Source: Ashinkailepas kermadecensis (Eukaryota > Arthropoda > Thecostraca > Neolepadidae). Taken from it: a stretch of 64,000 nucleotides of DNA. A program made the translations under genes and the position numbers. This document shows positions 1-12,200 of the stretch, piece after piece. Numbering within the stretch: position 1 is the stretch's first letter; the number at the start of each line of letters is the position of its first letter. The DNA lies in the NCBI GenBank assembly GCA_034440615.1, contig JAOTOM010004794.1, positions 324,001 to 388,000 on the forward strand, in the 5' to 3' direction. The notes beneath the pieces are model-generated. The model had not been told where the DNA came from. It made no database searches and was given only the letters and a program-made list of their open reading frames with translations.

Positions 1-92
1 TCGGGCAGGCGTTGAACCGGTTGGTGGACGGACTCCGACTCCGTATTACCATGCTGTGGTCGTGGCGACGGCATCTGCAGACACAGACCTAC

Positions 93-222
93 CTCACCGA
101 GGGTACGGCCCAACGTCTGTGCGGCCTCCGATCCCGTCTTGGATCCGCCCCGCGCGGCGCCCGTCTGAGACCGCAGCTGCTCCAGCAGCTTCAGTGACAG
201 AGAGCGGCCCGTGCCCTCGTAC
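93..222 (-). CDS. NAT10: NAT10 exon 7 (residues 415-458)
   Basis: The acceptor CCGGCAG|G completes Gly and the exon reads YEGTGRSLSLKLLEQLRSQ, then a low-complexity stretch (TGAARGGSKTGSEAAQ) where family members also vary, then TLGRTLGE. I placed the donor at GAG|GTAGGT; G|GTGAGG three bases earlier is an alternative. The start is firm, the exact end moderate. Confidence 0.85.
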
Positions 223-3200
223 CTGCCGGACCATGGCGAGATCACACCGACCCAAATGGTCCCAAGTCCACACACTGACTGATGATGAACCATACAACCT
301 TCTCGCAGCCCACCATAGACAAGTTGGTAAGAACGAGCGTTGGCAATACTCCAGTACTACTTGGTTTTAACCGGCCTACACTAGCCTTACAGTTGGCTGG
401 CAAAATAACTCGAAGCAGGATCATGTCAGGAAACGGTCGGACATCAGGTGTGTCAAACTGCCAGCATCTCATCTGCGCGCAGTGCAGACGGGCCCAGCCA
501 CGACGCTGCAAAACACGGAAAAACGGAGCAGGAAGCTAACTTCACTCATGTGGCGTGGGTCGTAGACGTTAAATCCGGACAAGCACCGAGCTCACCCACC
601 GACGGAGGAACATCGTGGCACTCTCACCCGTTGATGGTGGACGACATGAATACCAGGTAGGGGCCGAACAGCGCCTTGACCAGCGGCAGCGGAATGGCAG
701 CCGCCTCATCGATGGCCAGCAGCTCTGCCTGGCTCAGCTTCACCGCATCGCTGGGGTGAATGTACTGCCGGAGGCAATGTCGCCGTCACGGTCTGTACCA
801 TGGAGTCGCAACATGTAGGTCACTGTCCGCATTATCGAGTCACGAGGGGTCACCGTCCGCATTATGTAGTCACGCCACGGTCACCGTCCGTTTTGTGAAG
901 TCACAACACGAAGGTGGCTGTCCGCATTATGGAGTTACGAGGCGGTCACCGTCTGCATTATGGAGTCACAGCAAGAAGGTGGTTGTCCGCATTACGTAGT
1001 CATGCCACGGCCGCTGTCTACATTATGGAGTCACGTCAGGACTGCTGTTTACATTATGGAGTCACGTCACGACTGCTGTCTACATTATGGAGTCACGTCA
1101 GGACTGCTGTCTACATTATGGAGTCACGTCAGGACTGCTGTCTACATTATGGAGTCACGTCAGGACTGCTGTCTACATTATGGAGTCACGTCAGGACGCT
1201 GTCACATTATGGAGTCACGTCAGGACTGCTGTCTACATTATGGAGTCACGTCAGGACTGCTGTCTACATTATGGAGTCACGTCAGCACTGCTGTCTACAT
1301 TATGGAGTCACGTCAGGACTGCTGTTTACATTATGGAGTCACGTCAGGACTGCTGTCTACATTATGGAGTCACGTCAGGACTGCTGTTTACATTATGGAG
1401 TCACGTCAGGACTGCTGTCTACATTATGGAGTCACGTCAGGACTGCTGTTTACATTATGGATTCCCAACGTCACGATCGCTGTCGCATTATTGAGATACA
1501 ATGCTACGGTCACTGTCCATTTTGTAGTTTAGGGGCGCATCGACTGCATAGGTCATATAGCACGGTCACTGTCTGCATAGTGGAGACAGCGCTATAGTGA
1601 CTACATGGAGCATGTACAATCAGTGTTGTGGCCATATCAGGGCATAGCCCGTGCGCCAGTTATTTATTTTTTGCATGACGTTCGCATTGCACTATATACC
1701 CTTGGTGGTATATAGTGGTCACTAAATGTGCATAGTTTTCTATATTCCGTGTATTTGCCCTTGCCATTGACGTCGGGAATTGAAAGACCACTTGATGGAG
1801 AGCTCCGAAATACATCATACCACATGATAGGAATGTTGAGTGAGGGAAATTGTATTTAGTGCACATCCTGCATCGGAAGAGGTGATTACATACCAACCCT
1901 GCATCAGGGGCGATGACACACCCGCCCTGCATCGGAGGTGGTGACATACCCGCCCTGCATCAGAGGCGATGATAATACCTGCCTTGCATCGGAGGTGATG
2001 ACACACCCACCCTGCATCAGGAGGTGATAACATACCTACCCTGTATCGGAGGTGATGACACACCCACCCTGCATCAGAGACGACGACACACCCGCCCTGC
2101 ATCAGAGACGACGACACACCCGCCCTGCATCGGGGGTGATGACATACCCGCCCTGCATCAGGAGGTGATGACATACCCGCCCTGCATCAGGAGGTGATGA
2201 CATGCCCGTCCTTGGGATCGAGATTATCAATGGTTCGACCAGGCAACAGGTGTTATATTCTACCGTCAGCGTACCACACCCTGGGTGACAATAATGAAAG
2301 GCGCACCAGTTTTTTGTTCATTATGTTACTCGGCAACATTCCGTGTGATGACCATTTTAATTTACATAAACACAACCATGACCGGTGCATGAGAGGATGG
2401 CGATGTTGGGAAAGTGGACCATCCCCTGATTTTTGCACACGAAGGTAATTCAATAGGAACAAGAACATTTTTCACACTTCACGTTTTACGCATGCTGCAT
2501 GCCGTGGTGACGTGACGTGGACGACATGACGTGGTGACGTGACGTGGACGACATGACGTGACGTGGTGACGTGACGTGACGTGGACGACATGACGTGGTG
2601 TGGACGACATGACGTGGACGACATGACGTGGTGACGTGACGTGGACGACATGACGTGGTGACGTGACGTGGACGACATGACGTGACGTGGTGACGTGACG
2701 TGACGTGGACGACATGACGTGGTGGTGACGTGAGTGACGTGGACGACATGACGTGGACGACATGACGTGGTGGCGATGACGTGACGTGGACGACATGACG
2801 TGGATGACATGACGTGGTGACGTGACGTGGACGACATGACGTGACGTGGACGACATGACGTGGTGACGTGACGTGGACGACATGACGTGGACGACATGAC
2901 GTGACGTGGTGACGTGACGTGGACGACATGACGTGGTGACGTGACGTGGACGACATGACGTGGTGACGTGACGTGGACGACATGACGTGACGTGGTGACG
3001 TGACGTGGACGACATGACGTGGGTCGAACCACGATTGGCCAGAATTAAAGTCCTGTCGAAGATCTGCATGCCCAGCAAAACTAGGTGAGCGCAGGGGTAG
3101 ACCCTGCCGACCACCCTGGTAGGGATGGAAATCATGGAGTCACGAGGGGGTCACCATCTGCATTATGTAGTCACGCCACGGCCACCGTCCGTTTTGTGAA

Positions 3201-6200
3201 GTCACAGCATGAAGGTCGCTGTCCGCATTATGGAGTAACGAGGCGGTCACCGTCTGAATCATGGAGTCACGCCACGATCACCGTCCGTTTTGTGAAGTCA
3301 CAACATGAAGGTGGCTGTCCACATTATGGAGTCACGAGGCTATCACCGTCTGCATTATGTAGTCACAGCAAGAAGATGGCTGTCTGCATTATGGAACCAT
3401 CAGACGGTCACAGTCTGTATTATGGAGTCACAGCATGAAAGTCACTGTCTGTATTGTGTAGGCACAGCGCAGTCACCGTCCGTATTAAGGAGTCACAGCA
3501 TGTAGGTCGCTGTCCGCATTATGGAGTCATGAGACGGTCATCGAGTGTATTATAGAGCCACGTCACGGCCGCTGTCTACATAATGGAGTTCCAACGTCAC
3601 GACCGCTGTCTGAATTATGGAGATAAAATGCGACGGTCATTGTCTATATAGTGGAGACAGCGCTATGGAGACTACATGGAGCATGTACCATCATATAGTG
3701 TTGTGGCGGGTGTATGGGAGGATAGCACTGTTGGAAAAATAGACCATTCTCGGATTTTTGCACACGAAAGTAATTCGACACCAACAATTTTTTTCTTCAC
3801 ATTTCACATTTTATGCATGCTGCTTGATGTGATAAGATTGGACCACTATTGGCCAGAATTGAAGTCCTGTGAAGGACTTCAATGGCCAGCAAAATTAGGT
3901 GCGTGCAGTGGTAGACGTTGCCAATCACCCTGGTAGGTGGGTGTATCTGCTAATCATCTGAGCCTAGTTGATGGGAGCCTGGGTACAACACCCACCTATG
4001 AATCAGCTACATTAGCATGCCAACGCGCCCACCTGAATCGTCTGGCGATGTTCCTTGAACACATTCACGCGCACAATGGCCTTGTTGAACTCGGGGTTTG
4101 TGCTCTGGATCAGCTCGTAGTCGAGGTGCTCCTGGTAGTCCATGGCGTCGAAGCCCTTGAGCACGAACTCGAACACAGTGCCGAGGTTCTCCGGACTGGG
4201 CGACGTGACGAAGATGTTGCTGTACTGGAAGCCGACGGCGGCGGCCAGCGCCAGGCCGAGCGCGGCCGACTTGCCGCGGCCGCGAGCCGCCGTCAGCGAC
4301 ACTGTGGAGCGCAGCCGCTTCTCGCTGATGGCCTCCACGAACTTCAGCAGCGCCTTGGCCTGACGACGAGCGACCGCCGGCATGGTAGGTCAATACAGCT
4401 TACCCCGACCTCATAACTTGCCCCTCTCCCGCTCCTGGATCACATTGGCCTGACGACGAGCGGCCATCGACATGATAGGTCAACACATCTTACCCCGACC
4501 TCATAGCCTGCCCCCTCCTTGAGTACCTCGGCCTGATAACGAGCGGTCATCAGCATGATAGGTCCACATCTGACCCGCCTAGCCTGCCCTCCTTGAGTAC
4601 CTCGGCCTGATGACGAGCGGTCATCAGCATGATAGGTCAACACATCTTACCCCGACCTCATAGCCTGCCCCCTCCTTGAGTACCTCGGCTTGACGACGAG
4701 CGGCCATCGACATGATAGGTCAACACATCTTACCCCGACCTCATAGCCTGCCCCATGGAGTAGCAAGGCACACCTTACGCCATTAGATCATGAACAGGTT
4801 CTTCAATGCTACTTGATACAGGGTGATAAGAGCCGCCCCGGTAGCTCAGTTGGTGAGAGCGCTGGCCTGTGCCGGTCTGCCCTGTCCTGGCAAGAAAGGG
4901 TTCGAGTCGCTTCGCGCGCTCATATTTCACTGGGAGTGGAGGGTCAGTTGGAAACTGGCATGGCAAAGCTGGGGACGAGCTACCGGGACGGCCGTGTCGG
5001 TGCGTTGACGGCACGTTAAACTCTCGCGTCAACATTCTGCCGTTGAACTGGAATGCATAGATCGGGAGGTGGGGCCAGGGTTCACACAACAAGCTCTGTA
5101 TAGAAGTAGGACGCTGATTCATAAAACCACTCCAGCAAGAATTCGGACAAAAGAAAAAAAAGGAAAAAAAGAGCAGCATCACAGTCTCATAATGATACAA
5201 TTGTTGTTTGAAATGTGGTTCTTGATTGATTATTTGGTTTTAAGGGTGCGCCGACTACGAGGTCATTTAGCGCCCTCAAATGTGGTCCCACACTGCCATC
5301 ATGATGACGGGACCACACCACATTTGCTACATTTATGATATGTCACCAGCAACTAAACATACATGGTATGAAATACAGAGCTTGGAACCACTTGGAAATG
5401 CTCGTTAGCCGGTGCTACATTTGTACATGAATGTAAAATTTTCACGTCATTGTGACGCACATGCCATTTGGCAACCAAGAAGCTTACCAAAGACAGTACA
5501 AATGCATTGTAATAAAGGAAATAACATTCAATGAGAGGTATTCATAATGACAATAAAAGAGCGTGATATACTCCAATACCTGGCTGACCAGCGCCCCCAC
5601 CGGCTGTACGCACCTGGTCAGTGACTCTGCAGGCCCCCACCGGCTGTACACACCTGGTCAGTGGTTCTGCAGCAGGCCCCCACCAGCTGTACACACCTGG
5701 TCAGTGGCTCTGCAGGCCCCCACCGGCTGTACACACCTGGTCAGTGGTTCTGCAGCAGGCCCCCACCAGCTGTACGCACCTGGTCAGTAGTTCTGCAGCA
5801 GGCCCCCACCGGCTGTACACACCTGGTCAGTGGTTCTGCAGCAGGCCCCCACCAGCTGTACACACCTGGTCAGTGGTTCTGCAGCAGGCCCCCACCGGCT
5901 GTACACACCTGGTCAGTGGTTCTGCAGCAGGCCCCTACAGGCTGTACACACCTGGTCAGTGGCTCTGCAGGCCCCCACCGGCTGTACACACCTGGTCAGT
6001 GGTTCTGCAGCAGGCCCCCACCACCTGTACACACCTGGTCAGTGGCTCTGCAGGCCCCCACCGGCTGTACACACCTGGTCAGTGGTTCTGCAGCAGGCCC
6101 CCACCAGCTGTACACACCTGGTCAGTGGTTCTGCAGCAGGCCCCCACCGGCTGTACACACCTGGTCAGTGGTTCTGCAGCAGGCCCCTACCAGCTGTACA

Positions 6201-9200
6201 CACCTGGTCAGTGGTTCTGCAGGCCCCCACCGGCTGTACGCACCTGGTCAGTGACTCCGCATGCCCCCACCGGCTGTACACACCTGGTCAGTGGTTCTGC
6301 AGCAGGCCCCCACCGACTGTACACACCTGGTCAGTGGTTCTGCAGCAGGCCCCCACCAGCTGTACGCACCTGGTCAGTGGCTCTGCAGGCCCCCACCGGC
6401 TGTACACACCTGGTCAGTGGTTCTGCAGCAGGCCCCTACCAGCTGTACACACCTGGTCAGTGGTTCTGCAGCAGGCCCCCACCAGCTGTACGCACCTGGT
6501 CAGTGGCTCTGCAGGCCCCCACCGGCTGTACACACCTGGTCAGTGGTTCTGCAGCAGGCCCCTACCAGCTGTACACACCTGGTCAGTGGTTCTGCAGCAG
6601 GCCCCCACCGGCTGTACACACCTGGTCAGTGGTTCTGCAGCAGGCCCCCACCAGCTGTACGCACCTGGTCAGTGGCTCTGCAGGCCCCCACCGGCTGTAC
6701 ACACCTGGTCAGTGGTTCTGCAGCAGGCCCCCACCAGCTGTACGCACCTGGTCAGTGGCTCTGCAGGCCCCCACCGGCTGTACACACCTGGTCAGTGGTT
6801 CTGCAGCAGGCCACTAGCGCCCCCACCGGCTGCGTGTCGGCCAGACTTTCCCGCAACTCTGCCAGCTGGAGGCGGCCGGCAGAGGGCGGGTCGGCCGCGC
6901 TCCGCTTCGGCACCGGCTCCAGCTGCAGCACGTGCGAGCTGATGGGCAGCAGGTTCAGCTGGTCGTCCATCACCAGCGCGTGCCGACACGACGCCAGCGA
7001 CAGGATGAAGCTGCCGAGCCAGCACAGCACGTGTCAGCGCTGTAAACCGCAGCGGGAAATGCCCGTCAAATGCCCACAACACACGCCGCTACACCGTCAA
7101 ATGCCCACAACACACGCCGCTACACCGTCATATGCCCACAACACACGCCGCTACACCGTCAAATGCCCACAACACACGCCGCTACACCGTCGGTTGGTTA
7201 TTGGTTTTACGACACGTCGACCGTTGAGTCATGTAGCGTCGCCAATCTCTCACGCCGATTGGTCGCGGGCGAAGAGTAGCGACAGGTGAGACTCGAACCC
7301 ACGACCTTTCGATTGTGAGACGAGCATCTTACCCCTAGACCACTCGTCCCCCGCTACACCGTCAAATGCCCACAACACACGCCGCTACACCGTCATATGC
7401 CCACAACACACGCCGCTACACCGTCATATGCCGCTACACCGTCAAATGCCCACAACACACGCCGCTACACCGTCATGTGCCGCTGCACCGTCAAATGCCC
7501 ACAACACACGCCGCTACACCGTCAAATGCCCACAACACACGCCGCTACACCGTCATGTGCCGCTGCACCGTCAAATGCCCACAACACACGCCGCTACACC
7601 GTGAAATGCCCACAACACACGCCGCTACACCGTCATATGCCCACAACACACGCCGCTACACCGTCAAATGACCGCTACACACGCCGCTACACCGTCAAAT
7701 GCCCACAACACACGCCGCTACACCGCCATATGCCGCTACACTGTCAAATGCCGCTACACCGTCAAATGCCCACAACACACGCCGCTACACCGTCATATGC
7801 CGCTACACCGTCAAATGCCCACAACACACGCCGCTACACCGTCATACGCCGCTACACCGTCAAATGCCCACAACACACGCCGCTACACCGTCATATGCCG
7901 CTACACCGTCAAATGCCCACAACACACGCCGCTACACCGTCATATATTCTCAGCCTTCAAAATCTTGTAGGTTCAATCTGGAAACACGTGTGTTGTGTGC
8001 CACATGTGTGCCACGCACACATTGCATTGTGTGCGTGGCATGGGTCGGTACTCTTTACCCGATAGGTGCTTTTGTAATATTATCCTGCCCGCAAGTCATA
8101 GGCCCGCAGATAACTTCCATTTATATTCTGGGATCCTGGATGTGGAGAAAAAAAGCTGGTCATTCAATTGGAAAAGGATAGTTTCTCTCACTTTGTGGTG
8201 TCAGAAAGTCCCTTTTGTACTTTCCAGTGAGTGGCCCTTCATCACTAAGACGGAAGTATAGTCAATGCCAAACAGCACCATTCGACATTCCAGCGAGAAA
8301 AAGGTGATGCTAATTTTCCGGAAAGGATAATGTTCTCGATGATAAAACCCTGGAACACAATGTTTTTTTTTCCAACAATGCCCAAAATTGTCAGACGGCA
8401 TGCTCGCGACAGGCGTCGAAGAATGTGTGCCTAGTGGTGCCCACTTAATCCCATTACGAGACGGGACATGCTGCGCCTCTCTCCCACCGCCCTGCTTCCT
8501 TGCTTGTCTCCTGGATGCTTGGAGTGCAGAGCATTAAAAAACTTGGTGACTTTTCCGAACATTATGTATTTACATGTAGTGTCAACTCTTTAGCCCTCCA
8601 CTTCGGTCTGGGAGGGTTGCAGGGACAGGATTTGGTAGGTAAGTTCTGAAAATTGTGTTTTCAGCCACATCATAACATAACTGACTTCCGCTATCTGTAT
8701 CTTCCAAGGTATGTAACCTTGATTCACCAAACTCCTGAGTTAAAATTGAAGTCATTGGCTACATGACCTTGGTGTTCGTATTTCAGATACTTCCTGAGGT
8801 GCATCCAGGATGGGTGATGAAGGGGTCGTTGCAATTGTTGAAATTGAGACACTATAGAGCTCCAGTACATATAGGATTACAGTACATATAGGAAAGCTTC
8901 AAGGGATTTTAGAAGCATTGAAGAGCCAGCAAGATTCAGAAAATATATTACCAGCCCAGTTGATATGTGACCTGTAATGAGCAGCGCGCATTACAAACCA
9001 CATGCAACTCTGGTTATGCAAGACATAACACACATAAGCCATGTACCACCCAGCATACATCATAGTATGTGGCTCCAGGTCACTTTCTAGGAGACGTCTT
9101 TGACACACGTTCACATTCATGTTAGCTTCTCCTTCGTCGGATTCCTTCATTTCACTTGAGATCTTGGCGGAAAACTTTGCAGGAACTATTGTAGGGCCAA

Positions 9201-12200
9201 TGTATACCGTATTTGGAAATTATATGCTTATCGTGGGGATGCCGAGTGTGTATGACTGGTAGCTTAGTTTGGCCCTTTGGGTACATATAATCATTCCAAT
9301 TTTGTTTACATACAGGTTTACCCTTATTTCGGAAGTTCGAAAATAATATATCGGTCAGTGGTGGCTCCGGACGAGTTGTTCGGGGGAATGCTTTTATCAA
9401 GAACTGTCTATTTCTGTTATTCGCGAGCGTTTAATCCACCACAAGAAAATGGTCATGAGGCGGATATGAGAGTTATTGCTTGTTTGAGATAACTCTGCTC
9501 CAAAAGACAGCTGTGAGGACTGAGGAGTATTTTCGCAACTTGATATCCAAATGCAGAACTTGAGGAATTACAGTGCTGTCTGAGGACTTGAGAGCATGTT
9601 CAAACATCTTCAATAACATTTAAGGTGTATTATTGCTTTGTTTCAATTGATTGCTTGCTTTGATTGCTTCGTTTCAACTGTCCATTTTAAAGAACTTTAC
9701 TAGTGTGAGCATATTGGATTGTGTGGACCGGATTCTGCAAACCAGTGCAATCCGGTATGATGTGCATACCAGATTGTGTGGATAACCCCACATCTTGATG
9801 CCCCCGATTTCGCCCCTGACGAATATTTTGATGAAGGTACTATTCACAAAATGTACTAAATCAGCGTGAGGGTATTCAAGATGAGACTTGGTACTGGATA
9901 TTTGATCATCACACCTTACCACTCTGTCAAATTTATTGATTCTGGCATTACCAAAGTGTGCTGTTCTACGTCACCTACCTGTGAAGTTCGAACTGTCTTT
10001 GCCCAGCACAACATACATTTCGCTAAAAATTGGGGTATCAAGAAACAAAAATAATAATTGCTTAGTCCTATCTGTTCTAGCCATATTTCGAAAAAATTAA
10101 CATGTTCTCACCTGAGCCGAAATACTTTTAATTGGCTGCAGTGACATTGGGTAAGGCAAAATCGATCATGAAAGGTGAGAGCAGTCCGGTTTAAACAAAT
10201 TCTGTTTTTCAACGTTTTTGGTCCCTGTGTTGGCCTGCCTAATATTGTCAAAATGTTATTTGAGAGAAACATAGATCGCATTCAAGGAAAACGGCCCCAG
10301 CGGGAACCCCCAAAAAAAAGGGGAAAAAAAAAAATTTTTTTTTTTTTCCAATCGCATTGTGCTTCACATGAACTACCCTGAACGAGTGCTTACACTATTC
10401 AGAAGCATCCATTATACCACGTAAATGGGGACATCAACTGCACTTTTCATTCCCTGCTGTAATCTCGAAGATCAATGTCCACACTATATGCTACTGATAT
10501 GGTCATGGCTACAAATGATCTTCTTTGCAGTGTTGTAGTCCAGCACAAAAGCTGGGGAGAAATAATTTGCAATACAATTTGAAATAAAATGGATGTAGCC
10601 TCCGAGCAGGAGCCATGTGGTGGGGCGTGTCATCTCCGGGCCGCGCAGGGTTAAAATAATGGCTTTTCATTAGGTGTGAGACGTCGAAACGAGCACAGCA
10701 GGATGTGGAAATTTCCCATGGAATTAGTGTTATTTAAAATGCTTTTGATGACTTTCAGACTCAAATTGGAGCCAATGGTGTATGTTGCCGACAGACACTG
10801 CATGTCGCGCGGTGGTCTGCCGTCCGCGGGCAGCCGCGACATCGGGCTGGACACCGAATGTCCAGCGACGACGTGTTTGCTAGACCTGTGGGGCGTCCCC
10901 GTCGCGTCGCCCATATTTGTTCTGCGTATTTGCTGAACCGCCGCGGCGCAGGTGCAGTGTTTATGCGACCTGTTGACCCTTTTACATGCATGTCCGCGGT
11001 GGTCTGCCGCGGGCAGCCCGAATCCGGCTAGACACCGCATGTCCAGCGACGACGTGTTTGCTCGACCGGTGGGGCGTCCCCGTCGCGTCGCCCGTATTTG
11101 TTCTGCCTATTTGTTGAACGCCGGTCGCGGCGCAGGTGCGGGTGTTATGCGACCCGTGACCCCTTTCTCTCCTTGTCTCAGCTGGCCCTTACCTTCATAT
11201 ATAAGCGGCGCGTCATATACGCCCTCTCGCTCTCTTCTTCTGTCGTCTTCGTCAGGTGCACTGCACCTCTGCCGTCTCGCCGTCGCCAATATAGAAATGA
11301 GTACTTTGAGCGAGTGTTGAGGTGATAAGTGGAACAGTGAGTGATCAGTGGAAATGAATTGAGGAACCACGCGCAGCACTGCTCGTCACGGCTGGGTCAC
11401 CGTGCCTGACTGCTTTCTTTCCACGTTTTTCGTACTCCTTCATTTCCCAATGCCACTGCTCTCTTGAATTGGAGGGTTCCTTCACTCTTGAATTGGAGTG
11501 CTCTTATCTAGGTCCTAGCCTCTTGAATTGGAGGCTTATCTTGAGTTTGTTAGGTCCTAGCCCTCTTGAATTGGAGGGTTCCTTCACTCTTGAATTGGAG
11601 TGCTCTTATCTAGGTCCTAGCCCTCTTGAATTGGAGGGTTCCTTCACTCTTGAATTGGAGTGCTCTTATCTAGGTCCTAGCCCTCTTGAATTGGAGGGTT
11701 CCTTCACTCTTGAATTGGAGTGTTCTTGATTTGGCCACTGCTCTCTTGAATTGGAGAGTTCCTTTGTCTCCCTTGAATTGGGGAGCTCTAACCTACGACC
11801 TTTATTATTATGTCCACCTTTATTTAGGTTACTTCGATTACTTCTTTACATTCTCCCATCATACATCTTTCCGACCTCTCACATTGCAATTATTTGTTCC
11901 TATTCCTATTGTTATTGGTGGTGGTGGTTTGTGTTTGGTCAAATGAATTGTCCTTTCATTCCTATTGTTAAAATAATTTCCTTCACTGTAATTCTTACTT
12001 CTCCCTCGCTCTCTCTTCTATACCATTCTCTTTAGGCCTCTTGGCCATTCTACCCAATGCTGCAGGGCGCCACCCACATATATACAGTCCACTACTAGCG
12101 GTTGAACACGGCGTCCGCAACAGTGTAAGTACTTATGACTGTACCTTTATCATTTGTTTTGAGATTCATAATTTAAGAGCTATATTCGGGATAGGAACAG

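Noticed and set aside
12..85. Possible NAT10 exon 8 at the left edge (minus strand, after CTGCAG at ~80)
   Set aside because: The reading MPSPRPQHGNTESESVHQ does not match the conserved segment expected after exon 7, and the sequence is cut by the window edge.
5621..6942. Several 340-398 codon open frames (LVSGSAAGPHRLYTPGQWFC)
   Set aside because: Repeat translation of the exon 4 donor array, antisense to NAT10.
7366..8181. Plus-strand frames with PTTHAATPS repeats
   Set aside because: Translation of a 31-bp intron minisatellite.
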